Shown one piece after another: positions 54,173-63,473 of a DNA stretch of 64,000 nt. How positions within the stretch are numbered: the first letter of the stretch is position 1; every line of letters starts with the position of its first letter. Both the position numbers and the translations under genes were made by a program. The notes under the pieces are model-generated. The model had not been told where the DNA came from, ran no database searches, and worked only from the letters and a program-made list of their open reading frames with translations. Source of the stretch: Bacteroidota bacterium (GTDB lineage: Bacteria > Bacteroidota > Bacteroidia > 2-12-FULL-35-15); contig CANJYB010000014.1 of NCBI GenBank assembly GCA_947479085.1, positions 49,181-113,180 on the forward strand, read 5' to 3'.

Positions 54173-57100
54173 ATTTAAATTATTTTCAAATTTCTCTTCC
54201 GTCATTTTACCTGACCTTACTTTCTCAACCCAGCCAAGAATATCCTCCCGATCATTTTCATCTTCTATTTCGTGAAGCCATTCATCCACGTTGGTGGAAA
54301 GGCGCGCATTAACAAGAACTTTAGGGAATTTAGCTGCGATATCAATTGCCCATTGCACATTTAGTGACTTATTAAGGCGTTGCTTCAATTCTTTTGTCGG
54401 TGTGCCATCCATCACTTCATGCAACGCAAACGACTGCAATAAATTTTCAATACTCTGTTTATCTTTTGCTAACAGCGTTAGTGCTTCTTTTAGGCAGGTG
54501 TTATCCGTTTCGAGTGGGGATAAATTTTCTGCCCATCCTTTTAGGTAGAATAAACGCGCTTCTTCGTTTTGCAGTTTTTGTAATTTCTCAAAAGCAGCTT
54601 GAAAACCATGCTGTGCTTTTATTTTTGAGGCCATTGCTTTCCAACAACTTTGGCGCTCAGCAATTAATGGGATTTCCAACCCTGTTTTTTCGGCTAGTTG
54701 CCAACTCCCCTGATTAGCGAGTTCGGTGGATATCTCCTTCAGGGCGGCACTCTTATCGATATTATGATTAATAAAACGTGCGCACTCAAGAGCTTCCTTC
54801 ATCACGGATTCGGCATCATCAACCTTACCCTGTTTAGCCAGTTCGGTGGATATGTCCTTCAGGGCGATACTTTTATAGAAATTATTATGAATGCCACGAG
54901 CGCATTCAAGGGCTTCTTCGATCTTCCCCTGTTTAGCCAGTTCGGTGGATATGTCCTTCAGGGCGATACTTTTATAGAAATTATTATGAATGCCACGAGC
55001 GCATTCAAGGGCTTCTTCGATCTTCCCTTGTTTAGCCAGTTCGGTGGATATGTCCCGTAGGGCGCCATTCATAGTGTTCTCATGACTAATGCCACGTGCG
55101 CATTCTAGGGCTTCCATTATCACGGATGCGCATGCATCTAACTTCCCCTGTTTAGAAAGTTCTGTGGATATGTCCTTCAGGACCCTACTCTTTATCGAGC
55201 CAGACCTAACACCACGGGCGCATTCAAGAGCTTCCTTCATCACGGATACGGCATCCTCAACCTTACCCTGTTTAGCCAGTTCGATGGAAATTTCCTTGAG
55301 GGCTACACACTTAAAACTTGCATTAATGCCACGGGCGCATTCAAGGGCTTCTTCTATCTTCCCCTGTTTAGCCAGTTCAGTGGATATCTCCTCCAAGGCA
55401 GTAAACTTATCCGACATATCATTAATAACACTTGCACATTCAAGGACTTCCAGCATCAGGGATGCAGCTTCCTCTACCTTCCCTTGTTTAGCCAATTCAG
55501 TGGATATGTTCTTAATTGCCCTAATCTTATTTGAATCATTACTAATACCACGAGCGCATTCAAGGGCTTCGGCTATCTTCCCCTGTTTTACCAGTTGGGT
55601 GGATATGTTCTTCAGGGCGCTATTATCTTTAAAGCCACGGACGCATTCAAGGGTTTCCAGCATCACGGATGCGACATCATCAATCTTCCCCTGTTTAGCT
55701 AGTTCGGTGGATATATCCCTCATGGTGATAGACATCCAATAGCCATCACTAATGCCACTGGCGCATTCAATTGCTTCTTCAACCTTCCCCTGTTTAGCCA
55801 GTTCAGTCGACAAATCATTCAGGAAGCTATTATTAGCATTAATGCCATGGACGCATTCAAGGGCTTCGAGCATCACCGAGTCAGCTTCCTCTACCTTCCC
55901 TTGATTAGATAGTACGGTGGATACCTCCTTCAAGGCGCAACTCTTATTGACTTTATCACTAATAAAACGTGCGCATTCAAGGGCTTCTAGCATCACCGAT
56001 TCGGCTTCCCCTACCTTCCCTTGATTAGCCAGTTCGGTGGATATCTTATTCAGCGCGTTACTCTTCCAATAGTTATCACTAATTCCACTTGCGCATGCAA
56101 TGGCTTCGAGCATCACCGAGTCAGCTTCCTCTACCTTCCCTTGATTAGTTAGTTCGGTGGATATCTCCTTCAAGGCGCCACTCTTATCGATTTTATCACT
56201 AATAAAATGTGCGCATTCAAGAGCTTCTAGCATCACCGATTCGGCTTCCATTACCTTCCTTTGATTAGCCAGTAAGGTGGATATCTTATTCAGTGCGTTA
56301 CTCTTCCAATATTTATCACTAATTCCACGGGTACACTCAAGGGCTTCATCAAACTTACCTTGATTAGCTAGTTCGGTGGATATCTTATTAAGCGCGTTAC
56401 TCTTCCAATAGTTATCAATAATTCCACGGGTACACTCAAGGGCTTCGAGCATTACCGAGTCGGCTTCCTCTACCTTCCCCTGTTTAGCGAATTCACAGGA
56501 TATCTCCCTCAGGGTACTACTCTTATCGGAAGCATTATTAATGCCATAGGCGCATTCTAGGGCTTCCTGCATCACGGATGTGGCTTCCTCAACCTTCCCC
56601 TGTTTAGCGAGTTCAGTGGATATCTCATTCAGGGCGCCACTCTTATCGACATTATCATCAATAAAAAGTGCACATTCTAGGGCTTCAAGCATCACGGATG
56701 CGGTTTCCACTAACTTCCCCTGTTTAGCCATTTCAGTGGATATGTTCTTTAGAGCGCTACTCTTTTTAGAGTAATAATTAATGCCACGGGTGCATTCCAT
56801 TAATACTTGAAATTGTAAATCGCTAAACGGCCCTTTTTCTTTTATCCAATCTTTTCCCCAATTATTGGTTCGTTTATAAACAACTAAATAATCCAAACCC
56901 AAGTTCGCCCATTCGCAAGCCATCAAAAACATCGTGTAACTCGGAAAGAAATTGTTCCATTCTATTAGCGAAGTATCTGGGGGTATTTGTTCATCTAAAT
57001 GGTTTAATAGTTTTTCAATAGCTATTTTTCTATGTACTTTGTCTTTGCTATTGAGTAACGTGAGCTCCATCAAACAAAGCATATACAGAATAAATTTGCG

Positions 57101-59266
57101 CTTCACGCCTTCTGTATCAGTACCTCCAAAACTTTCAATCCGTTTCAATGCCAAATCAATATCTCCATTGGCTACCATGGCTTGTACTTGCGGCGCATCA
57201 TTGGCTTCTTTGTATTTTAGGTCCACCAGGCGAAGAGCGGCTTCTAGCACATTTTCATCCTTTTTCAATTCAGACGCTTTGAGTAATGCTAACTGATAAA
57301 GACTGTTGGATGCATCAAAACTTTTCAGCGTTTTCAATTGCTTGGACGCATACGCTTCATTGTATATTAAGTCCATTAACGCTTCGAGATGTGTTACCTT
57401 CTTGCTTTCAGAAAGGTGCGTAGCAAAGTGTTCCAGCGCATACCTTTGTTCCCAACTGCCTTCTAATTCTTGCCAAGTGCCGCAGAAATCGATGATACGC
57501 CCAGCGGCATCGTTCACTTCTTTTATTTTTTCTTTTACCAAATACTCGCGAAAACTCTCGTGAAAAAGCTGGTAATCCAATACCTCCTCGGTAAGTGGAT
57601 TTTCATAGAGCACTTCCTTTAAGGTGCTGCCTAAACGCTGAATGGATGCGCTACCCAATTTGTTGATGAGCCCAAGATGAGGAATAGTCAAGTAATCTTT
57701 AGCTGCGGCAAAGGTGAATAAGCCATTGAGTAATGCATCGCCATCAAGAGTATCATGAGCGTACCTATTCAATATGGCTTTGTAATACTCATCAATTTTT
57801 TCGGGTAGGGCATTTATATCGTTAATTTCAATACTGCCGTTTTCGATGGCATCGCAGAGTAATTTTAAATACAGCGGATTTCCTTGTGAACGTTTTTGTA
57901 CCGCATCAATCCAAGAACTTTCGCGCTCTAATTCGTATTTGTTGGCTACTTCATAAATGAGTGCACGGATATCTTCCTTGCCTAATCCCGAAAGTTCCAG
58001 TTTAGTATGATTTTCAAGGGGTAGTGTAGCCCAAAGGTCATCGATGCTTTTATGACCTCCCGGACGAGAGCCGAAGATGATTAATATGTTTTCAAAATTC
58101 TCGCGAGGTAGGTAGGTAACTACATTGTTTTCTACGCCTTCATCTAAACCGTCAATTAAAAAAAGTAAGTGTTGGCCATTGGATTGTTCACCCCACAAGC
58201 GCCATTTACCAAAGAGTTGATTTTGCAGATCAAATACCATCTTGCCTTCGGCTCGAATTTCTTTGCCGGCTGAAAATAGTTCATCGGTTCGGCGGATAAG
58301 ATAATTAAACATATATTCCACCTGGGCCTGTTGGGTACCACGGCGAATAAAATACTCTACAACATGTAGCTTCTTTAATTCAGAATGTGCACGTAGGTCT
58401 TTAAAAAACTGAGCAATCAGCGCTGACTTGCCAATGCCCGGATTCCCTTGAATGGAGAAATAACCTTTGTGATTATTAAGCACAAACTGTAAAAGCTTTT
58501 CGCGTTCAATAGTTCTGCCTTTAAAGGTTTCTGTGAGTTCCTCAATGCGTTGGTAAAACTCATTATTGCCTGTTTTTTTCCATTCGTTTAGCGGAAGGTG
58601 ATCGTGAAATTCGGTATAAAAATCTTTTTCTTTATAGTGCTTACTTAAAGGGTAATTGAGTAAACCAATTTTATCGTTTTTTAAGTCATTGAAAAATGCA
58701 AATGAAGCATCAGAGGCTTCCTTGCGAAAAAGAAACATTGGATGAAGACTGAGCGTTCCATTTGAAGTTGCAATCAAAACTTTTCCATCCTGAACCTCCA
58801 TCGATGATTGCGCCAACCATTTCGATTCCATTAGTTGTTTTAAAAAAGAATCAAATTTTTTAATATCAGCTTCACATTGCGCATCGCTAGGAGTAGCTCC
58901 GTGGGCATAGCCGTTTCGAAATGCAACGACATTTGTTTTATCTATGTTCAGCGCTTTATCGAGAGAAATAAACTCGTTTGCAAAATCATTTAATATCCAC
59001 TCATAATTGTCTTTTTGCAATTCTTCAAACAGCACTCTGCTAAACAATTGCCATGAACCTAATGAAGGGGTGCGCAACCCTTGAGCGAGTAAACCCTTTG
59101 CGGAATCACTCAGCTTGTTGTGTTGTACATAAGCAGAAACGATAATCACCGTATGTGTTTTGATGATGCTCTCAAAAAGGTCGATCATGCGGTGTACTTT
59201 CCGGAATGGCTGTGTTTCGGAGAGGTAAAGCTGGTGTAGTATGGTTAGATGAGTATGTTTTATCAT
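54158..59266 (-). CDS. Giant STAND/NACHT-like NTPase with HEPN-like motif and 19 helical repeats
   Basis: A 1702-residue protein. Residues 1-230 form an alpha-helical N-terminus with R117-N-G-Y-A-H122, the Rx4H motif of HEPN ribonucleases. The NTPase follows: Walker A GNPGIGKS (274-281), a conserved-Asp stretch LLFLIDGLDE (Walker B, 367-376), and NACHT/STAND-type downstream elements LFGSRPGG-like and a winged-helix region to about 620. Residues about 815-1520 hold 19 near-identical helical repeats of 33 or 40 residues with consensus ALKEISTELAKQGKVEEA then (SVML)EALECARGI. The plan (effector, STAND, sensor repeats) is that of prokaryotic NLR-like antiphage proteins. The first-domain function is inference. 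It sits between two DUF2779 nucleases. Confidence 0.75.
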   Translation of the reverse strand: MIKHTHLTILHQLYLSETQPFRKVHRMIDLFESIIKTHTVIIVSAYVQHNKLSDSAKGLLAQGLRTPSLGSWQLFSRVLFEELQKDNYEWILNDFANEFISLDKALNIDKTNVVAFRNGYAHGATPSDAQCEADIKKFDSFLKQLMESKWLAQSSMEVQDGKVLIATSNGTLSLHPMFLFRKEASDASFAFFNDLKNDKIGLLNYPLSKHYKEKDFYTEFHDHLPLNEWKKTGNNEFYQRIEELTETFKGRTIEREKLLQFVLNNHKGYFSIQGNPGIGKSALIAQFFKDLRAHSELKKLHVVEYFIRRGTQQAQVEYMFNYLIRRTDELFSAGKEIRAEGKMVFDLQNQLFGKWRLWGEQSNGQHLLFLIDGLDEGVENNVVTYLPRENFENILIIFGSRPGGHKSIDDLWATLPLENHTKLELSGLGKEDIRALIYEVANKYELERESSWIDAVQKRSQGNPLYLKLLCDAIENGSIEINDINALPEKIDEYYKAILNRYAHDTLDGDALLNGLFTFAAAKDYLTIPHLGLINKLGSASIQRLGSTLKEVLYENPLTEEVLDYQLFHESFREYLVKEKIKEVNDAAGRIIDFCGTWQELEGSWEQRYALEHFATHLSESKKVTHLEALMDLIYNEAYASKQLKTLKSFDASNSLYQLALLKASELKKDENVLEAALRLVDLKYKEANDAPQVQAMVANGDIDLALKRIESFGGTDTEGVKRKFILYMLCLMELTLLNSKDKVHRKIAIEKLLNHLDEQIPPDTSLIEWNNFFPSYTMFLMACEWANLGLDYLVVYKRTNNWGKDWIKEKGPFSDLQFQVLMECTRGINYYSKKSSALKNISTEMAKQGKLVETASVMLEALECALFIDDNVDKSGALNEISTELAKQGKVEEATSVMQEALECAYGINNASDKSSTLREISCEFAKQGKVEEADSVMLEALECTRGIIDNYWKSNALNKISTELANQGKFDEALECTRGISDKYWKSNALNKISTLLANQRKVMEAESVMLEALECAHFISDKIDKSGALKEISTELTNQGKVEEADSVMLEAIACASGISDNYWKSNALNKISTELANQGKVGEAESVMLEALECARFISDKVNKSCALKEVSTVLSNQGKVEEADSVMLEALECVHGINANNSFLNDLSTELAKQGKVEEAIECASGISDGYWMSITMRDISTELAKQGKIDDVASVMLETLECVRGFKDNSALKNISTQLVKQGKIAEALECARGISNDSNKIRAIKNISTELAKQGKVEEAASLMLEVLECASVINDMSDKFTALEEISTELAKQGKIEEALECARGINASFKCVALKEISIELAKQGKVEDAVSVMKEALECARGVRSGSIKSRVLKDISTELSKQGKLDACASVIMEALECARGISHENTMNGALRDISTELAKQGKIEEALECARGIHNNFYKSIALKDISTELAKQGKIEEALECARGIHNNFYKSIALKDISTELAKQGKVDDAESVMKEALECARFINHNIDKSAALKEISTELANQGSWQLAEKTGLEIPLIAERQSCWKAMASKIKAQHGFQAAFEKLQKLQNEEARLFYLKGWAENLSPLETDNTCLKEALTLLAKDKQSIENLLQSFALHEVMDGTPTKELKQRLNKSLNVQWAIDIAAKFPKVLVNARLSTNVDEWLHEIEDENDREDILGWVEKVRSGKMTEEKFENNLNKIIK
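54841..55038 (-). repeat. Recent duplication of a 99-nt repeat in the STAND gene
   Basis: 54841-54939 and 54940-55038 are identical except one base, each encoding 33 residues of the helical repeat (...EECARGIHNNFYKSIALKD... class). Copy-number change here would keep the frame. Confidence 0.9.
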
Positions 59267-59368
59267 AATTGGAATTTAAAATTGCTAATACTAATATATA
59301 GGGGATTTTAATAATTAAGTTCTGAAAATAAAATGATTTTTTTCTATACTAAGGTACTTTTTATTTTC

Positions 59369-61219
59369 TTACTTTCTCAATAACTGCATCCAGTGTTCCC
59401 AAATAATTACCATGGCTAGGGTATCTAATCGGCAATAATCTAATAATGCCTGTTTGTATTTATTTTTTACTTCATTATTATCTCTGTTTAATCCATAAAC
59501 CATGTCTTGGTATGCTAGCATTGGGCCTGAACCGTCTTTTACTATTATTTTTTGTCCATTGTATTCAATCGAGATTTCAGGTAAAATATCATACGGATTG
59601 ATTGTATTACCATCGCTATCTTTTTTAAATAAACCAATATCATCTAATAATTCTTCTATTTGAGTTGATTTATTAGATTTTAAAACAGCAGGCAACACAC
59701 GCTTAATAGATTTATAACTCCCCCTTTTGGTTTGAAAGTATAATTCGTTTGCCCAATCATGCATATCAATCATCCTATTATAAGGATCATTTTTATCTAT
59801 AATAATTAAATCCTCTAACCATGTTTTTAATGTTGGATCAAAATCTTCCAATTCTAACATTGAATTGAAAATAGACTGCAATTGCTTAATCTGATATTCA
59901 CTCCAAATTATCACACTGCCTTCGTTGCCTATACAATTTCTTAATTGTTTGGCAAATTCCAGATTGGGATACAAGGTATCAGTGTTAATCCATTCGTAAT
60001 GTTTTGGTTTGGTGTTAGGCGCCTCTATTGTATGACAACTCCATTGAAAAATAACCTTTTCGGAGCAACGCATATTTTTATGATAAGGTAAAGCCATTTG
60101 TGACGTTTCAAAATCAATAAAGTGCAAGGGGTATTTCACATTGATGTTTTGTATTTCCTCTAATAATTCTTCTAATAAAAACTCTTGTTTTTTGAGTAAG
60201 GGATTATAGGTATGAGAATGAATTTCATACGATTTAGTAACTTCATCTATAGGCCCTTCCTCTAATTCTTTTTTCCCTTGTGCAATAAAGTAATTGATAA
60301 AATTATCTTTTTGGTTTATGTTACCTAATTTTACTAAATCTAAAATAAATGGATTTTCTCTTAGCGCTACACCCCCCCAGCATTCTAAAAAACCATTTTT
60401 TTCTATATTCGCCTCCACTTTAAACTCGCATTGTCTGCATTTAGAAATTAGAGGTGAATGAATTTTTTTATTACTAATAATACTTTCAATATAAGATTCA
60501 GCTTTCGCATTCAACTTTGGGAACCATTTGTCAACAATATTATCAACGGGAATGACCGCTAATAATTGATTTACTTTATTTCTTAAGTCTTTTAAATTTT
60601 GGTCATTTCCAATAAATTCTAATTCTATTTTTTGGAAAGTAGTATCTGGTTTTGGCACAGTTTTAACTAATTTAAACCAGGTCAATATATTATCTAGAGG
60701 AGAAAGAAATATTTTATCAGGCATTAACATAAAAGCTGAGACATTTGATAATGGATATTTTTCTTGAACAACCAATTTTTGAAAAGCAACATCTTCTAAA
60801 TATTTTTTATATTCCTTATTCTCTAAAGATTTTTTTACTTTATTTTTTTTAGGATCTATTCTGCTATCAATCGATTTCGATTTTACTTCTATAATTTCTA
60901 AGGTATTTCCAATCTTACGTAAAATATCGATTCTAATCATTTTATTATTGATAGATATCCCTGCATCAAATAAGGTAATGTTTTCATGACTACTCAATAA
61001 TTCTTCTGTTTCTTTTACACCGTAGCTAGAACCATTTTCTGTTTTCACTTCTATACCTTCCGGGTATAGTAGTTGCGCTAATTTACTGACCATATAGCCA
61101 CCTTCAGCCAACATAGCCATATATTCGTTGGTGTCGGTATTTTTAGGATATTTATTTGTGGCATAATATAATTTGGTAGCACAGGTTTGTGCAATTATAA
61201 AATTTGAATTTGATAGCAT
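59369..61219 (-). CDS. Cas4-like / DnaQ-like fusion nuclease (DUF2779 type), copy 2
   Basis: A 616-residue paralogue of the gene at 50858. It has the same layout: N-terminal cysteine near residue 12 (QTCATK), PD-(D/E)xK core with MIRIDILRK (near 98) and LEIIEVKSKSI (near 110), DVAFQKLVVQ, the cysteine set KCRQCEF...GFLECW (near 262-278), then a DEDD-type fold with HFIDFETSQMALPY (near 368), DMHDWANEL in the middle, and YCRLDTLAMVIIWEHW (near 600). The sequences have diverged strongly although all predicted catalytic residues are kept, so both are probably active. It ends 103 nt ahead of the STAND gene on the same strand, suggesting a joint transcript. The N-terminal start MLSNSNFIIAQ fits. 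Confidence 0.8.
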   Translation of the reverse strand: MLSNSNFIIAQTCATKLYYATNKYPKNTDTNEYMAMLAEGGYMVSKLAQLLYPEGIEVKTENGSSYGVKETEELLSSHENITLFDAGISINNKMIRIDILRKIGNTLEIIEVKSKSIDSRIDPKKNKVKKSLENKEYKKYLEDVAFQKLVVQEKYPLSNVSAFMLMPDKIFLSPLDNILTWFKLVKTVPKPDTTFQKIELEFIGNDQNLKDLRNKVNQLLAVIPVDNIVDKWFPKLNAKAESYIESIISNKKIHSPLISKCRQCEFKVEANIEKNGFLECWGGVALRENPFILDLVKLGNINQKDNFINYFIAQGKKELEEGPIDEVTKSYEIHSHTYNPLLKKQEFLLEELLEEIQNINVKYPLHFIDFETSQMALPYHKNMRCSEKVIFQWSCHTIEAPNTKPKHYEWINTDTLYPNLEFAKQLRNCIGNEGSVIIWSEYQIKQLQSIFNSMLELEDFDPTLKTWLEDLIIIDKNDPYNRMIDMHDWANELYFQTKRGSYKSIKRVLPAVLKSNKSTQIEELLDDIGLFKKDSDGNTINPYDILPEISIEYNGQKIIVKDGSGPMLAYQDMVYGLNRDNNEVKNKYKQALLDYCRLDTLAMVIIWEHWMQLLRK

Positions 61220-61401
61220 AATTAATGTTAATTATATGAAGAAGACAATAAAAAGTATAAAACTAGTAACAAGCGAAATATAGTATGAGTAAATTATCCT
61301 AATTATAAAAAGGGACAAATACATCTATTTAAATGCATAGAAAAATAAATATGATCATTATTCGCATTTTTCTAAAAAAAAGCAATAAAATGATTTAATA
61401 G

Positions 61402-61512
61402 TACCATGGGGAGGATTCGCACCTCCACTCCAGTTAAGGAACCAAAATAAATCTAGTTGCGTCTACTACGAAAAACCTCATGCATAAAGTCTTTCTTTTC
61501 GCCACCATGGCA
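61402..61512 (-). ncRNA. tRNA-like RNA element with enlarged body
   Basis: On the minus strand, an 8-bp acceptor-like stem TGCCATGG/CCATGGTA (61512-61505 with 61409-61402, one G.T) is followed on the 3' side directly by a T-arm-like GGAGG-TGCGAAT-CCTCC (5-bp stem, 7-nt loop). Between them lie 78 nt instead of about 42, holding a 7-bp stem (CGAAAAG/TTTTTCG) and a possible 4-bp stem. The 5' stem also contains an ATG that opens a 24-codon frame ending at TAA (61508-61434). No anticodon arm is convincing, so this is not an ordinary tRNA. It lies upstream (in transcription) of DUF2779 copy 2. Confidence 0.45.
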
Positions 61513-61536
61513 TTTTTTAAGTGAAACTATAATAAC

Positions 61537-62133
61537 TCACATTAAATTTAATATCGTTCCGGTAATCAGAGAATCTTCATTGATTGAGGTCAATTTGATT
61601 CCATTATAGCTTAGTTCATGCAAAAGGCTGATTGTTCTATCATTGGCTAAAACCTGAATGAAATTCAATTGCAGTAAATCTGGATTAAAAACATCCTCAT
61701 TAATACAGAATTTTGCTAATTGTCCCTTTTCTTGGTATCCAAATACCACATCTTTGTTAGATCTACTGTGGTGTATTAAATTCTCTTCCTTCATATAAAA
61801 CAAAGGGAATAATCTATTTTCGCTTCTAAGATCTTCAAATTTGTACTTCTTGATGCGTTTACCGTTAATGGCAAATTCAATCTGGCCATTTGAAGAAACA
61901 TCAGCTCCTCTATAATACTGCATTTTTTGAAAATCTGATAACTTAATTGCAGCTTTTTCCTTGTTATTTTTTTGCTTTATCCAGAGTGCATCCGAAAATA
62001 AATGGTTGACCTTATCCTTCCCCTGGTGAAATAAAGAATAAAACGAAGCTGCTGTTTCAGGTTTTAGTTCTGCAATGTATAAATCATATCCTGTTCCAAT
62101 AATTGAAATCAAGATTTTTTTTTCTTTTTTCAA
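61537..62133 (-). CDS. Orphan 198-residue protein
   Basis: Not recognised. Contains a lysine-rich N-terminus, KILISIIGTGYDLYIAEL (residues 6-23), then many charged loops and a YYRGADVSSNGQIEFAINGKRIKKYKF stretch (residues about 73-99). No membrane helix. It is on the same strand as the nuclease copy 2, just upstream of the tRNA-like element. Could be a regulator of the system; no direct clue. Confidence 0.55.
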   Translation of the reverse strand: MKKEKKILISIIGTGYDLYIAELKPETAASFYSLFHQGKDKVNHLFSDALWIKQKNNKEKAAIKLSDFQKMQYYRGADVSSNGQIEFAINGKRIKKYKFEDLRSENRLFPLFYMKEENLIHHSRSNKDVVFGYQEKGQLAKFCINEDVFNPDLLQLNFIQVLANDRTISLLHELSYNGIKLTSINEDSLITGTILNLM

Positions 62134-62157
62134 TATAACTTGAAATTATTTAAGATT

Positions 62158-62364
62158 CTATTTATCGCTAAAATGATCTTTTAAATACGTTAATAAATAT
62201 ATTGTTAAGTCAGTTGCTACAAAAGTGACTATTGGAAACCAAATAGGAAATGTAATGTCTCGAAGAGGTATATTTAAATGGTATTTAATATTTATGTCAA
62301 TACAAAGAATAGAACCAAATAACCAAATAAAAAATACTATATATCCGAAAGTTGACTTTTTCAT
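62158..62364 (-). CDS. Small membrane protein (68 aa)
   Basis: Two predicted membrane helices (residues 6-27 and 40-59) joined by a short loop, with a charged C-terminus. No family. Its sequence is compact and codon-plausible, and it lies 24 nt upstream of the 198-residue gene. Small two-helix proteins are frequent in toxin or phage-defence modules, but that link is speculation. Confidence 0.45.
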   Translation of the reverse strand: MKKSTFGYIVFFIWLFGSILCIDINIKYHLNIPLRDITFPIWFPIVTFVATDLTIYLLTYLKDHFSDK

Positions 62365-62511
62365 AATTTATATTATTAAACAAATTAAAACATATAATAT
62401 AATAGTCAAAACTGCTAGAATAAATTAAAATAGAAGCAGTTGAAATAATTAAGCATATAAGAAAAATGACAACTGAATATTGATAGCATTTTCATTGTGA
62501 TTTAATTTTCA

Positions 62512-62739
62512 TTAATACTCCAAAATGTCCAAAACAATATTAAAGAATACCTCGAAACGATTAAACAAGATTTTAGTTATATTGATTATGAATGCTGAAA
62601 GATTTGGTATAAAGGCAAAAGAAACAGCATCAAATAAACTTATATCTAAATACCCTGTATATTTCATAGTTAATAATACAAGAGAAGCTATAATTGAGGC
62701 CGCTAAAAATGATTTCAAAATTACGATTCTAGTTTCCAT
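62512..62739 (-). CDS. Small membrane protein (75 aa)
   Basis: Hydrophobic throughout, with helices about residues 8-25 and 35-58, and a C-terminal NIVLDILEY. Unrelated in sequence to the 68-residue neighbour. The complementary strand (62525-62755) also carries an open frame, but it is basic and lacks features. Function unknown. Confidence 0.4.
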   Translation of the reverse strand: METRIVILKSFLAASIIASLVLLTMKYTGYLDISLFDAVSFAFIPNLSAFIINITKILFNRFEVFFNIVLDILEY

Positions 62740-62801
62740 GATATTTATTTTTTAGAAATTTTAAAAAGTATAAACTCTTTTAGATTACATCAATTGATCT
62801 C

Positions 62802-63473
62802 TTATTTTACGAAAAAGAATTGTAAATGCTTATCAACAGTCATATAATAACATTCCTTAAAATAAGGTTTAAAATGCTCTTCTTCAATCATCTCATAATA
62901 AAACTGATTTGAAGTATGGAATCCTTCTACATATTCAAATTTAAGAGCATCTATACTTAATTCTCTCTCAAAATCAGCCCTATCAATTTCAATAATCCCT
63001 GGCTCTATTTCGATGTTAAAAATTTGCTTTTCTACAATTTTAAAAAACCAATTTTGATTATTAATTGAATATGGCAAATTGGGTTTAAAATATAATTCCA
63101 TATTATTTGTAACAGAATTATATCTGCTTAGATAATAAGCATGTAAAATAGGACTAAAAGAACCATTTTTATCTAATAAATATTCGTCAATTTTATAAAT
63201 ATCAAATGTTCTATATTTTAATAATCGATTGAAATAATTAATTATATAAAATTGAAGTTTTTCATCTGATATATATAAATCATTCATTTTTTGCTCACAA
63301 TAACTCAGAAACTGATCACTAAATTTAGAAGTTAAAACATTTATTTGTGCTGGAAAACCCTGGAACAAATATTCTGGTTTATAATAAAACAAATCTCTTC
63401 CATGATAATCACTAACCGTATAATAATTACCACAATTATTTAATTTATAGTCATTAGGAAGTTTAATTTTCAT
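62802..63473 (-). CDS. Unrecognised 223-residue family, copy 2
   Basis: A paralogue of the gene at 50174. Shared blocks: NYYTVSDYHGRDLFYY near residue 17, QGFPAQINV, LQFYIINYFNRLLKYRTF, LDKNGSFSPIL near 105, IDRADFERELSIDALKFEYVEGF and FYYEMIEEEHFKPYFKECYYMT. The C-terminus is intact (VDKHLQFFFVK). No signal or membrane helix. It is upstream of the 75- and 68-residue genes on the same strand. The pair near opposite ends of the region suggests that the island contains a duplicated module. Confidence 0.8.
   Translation of the reverse strand: MKIKLPNDYKLNNCGNYYTVSDYHGRDLFYYKPEYLFQGFPAQINVLTSKFSDQFLSYCEQKMNDLYISDEKLQFYIINYFNRLLKYRTFDIYKIDEYLLDKNGSFSPILHAYYLSRYNSVTNNMELYFKPNLPYSINNQNWFFKIVEKQIFNIEIEPGIIEIDRADFERELSIDALKFEYVEGFHTSNQFYYEMIEEEHFKPYFKECYYMTVDKHLQFFFVK

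Noticed and set aside
55089..55742. Plus-strand frame inside the STAND gene
   Set aside because: Repeats as the reverse reading of the helical-repeat DNA; no independent evidence.
47208..61512. Direct repeat of the tRNA-Val 3' end as attL/attR
   Set aside because: The T-arm-like sequence at 61402-61512 does not match tRNA-Val; no second copy was found in the window.
62525..62755. Plus-strand 76-codon frame
   Set aside because: Antisense to a hydrophobic small gene, basic, no features; neither strand is certain but the minus-strand frame is more protein-like.
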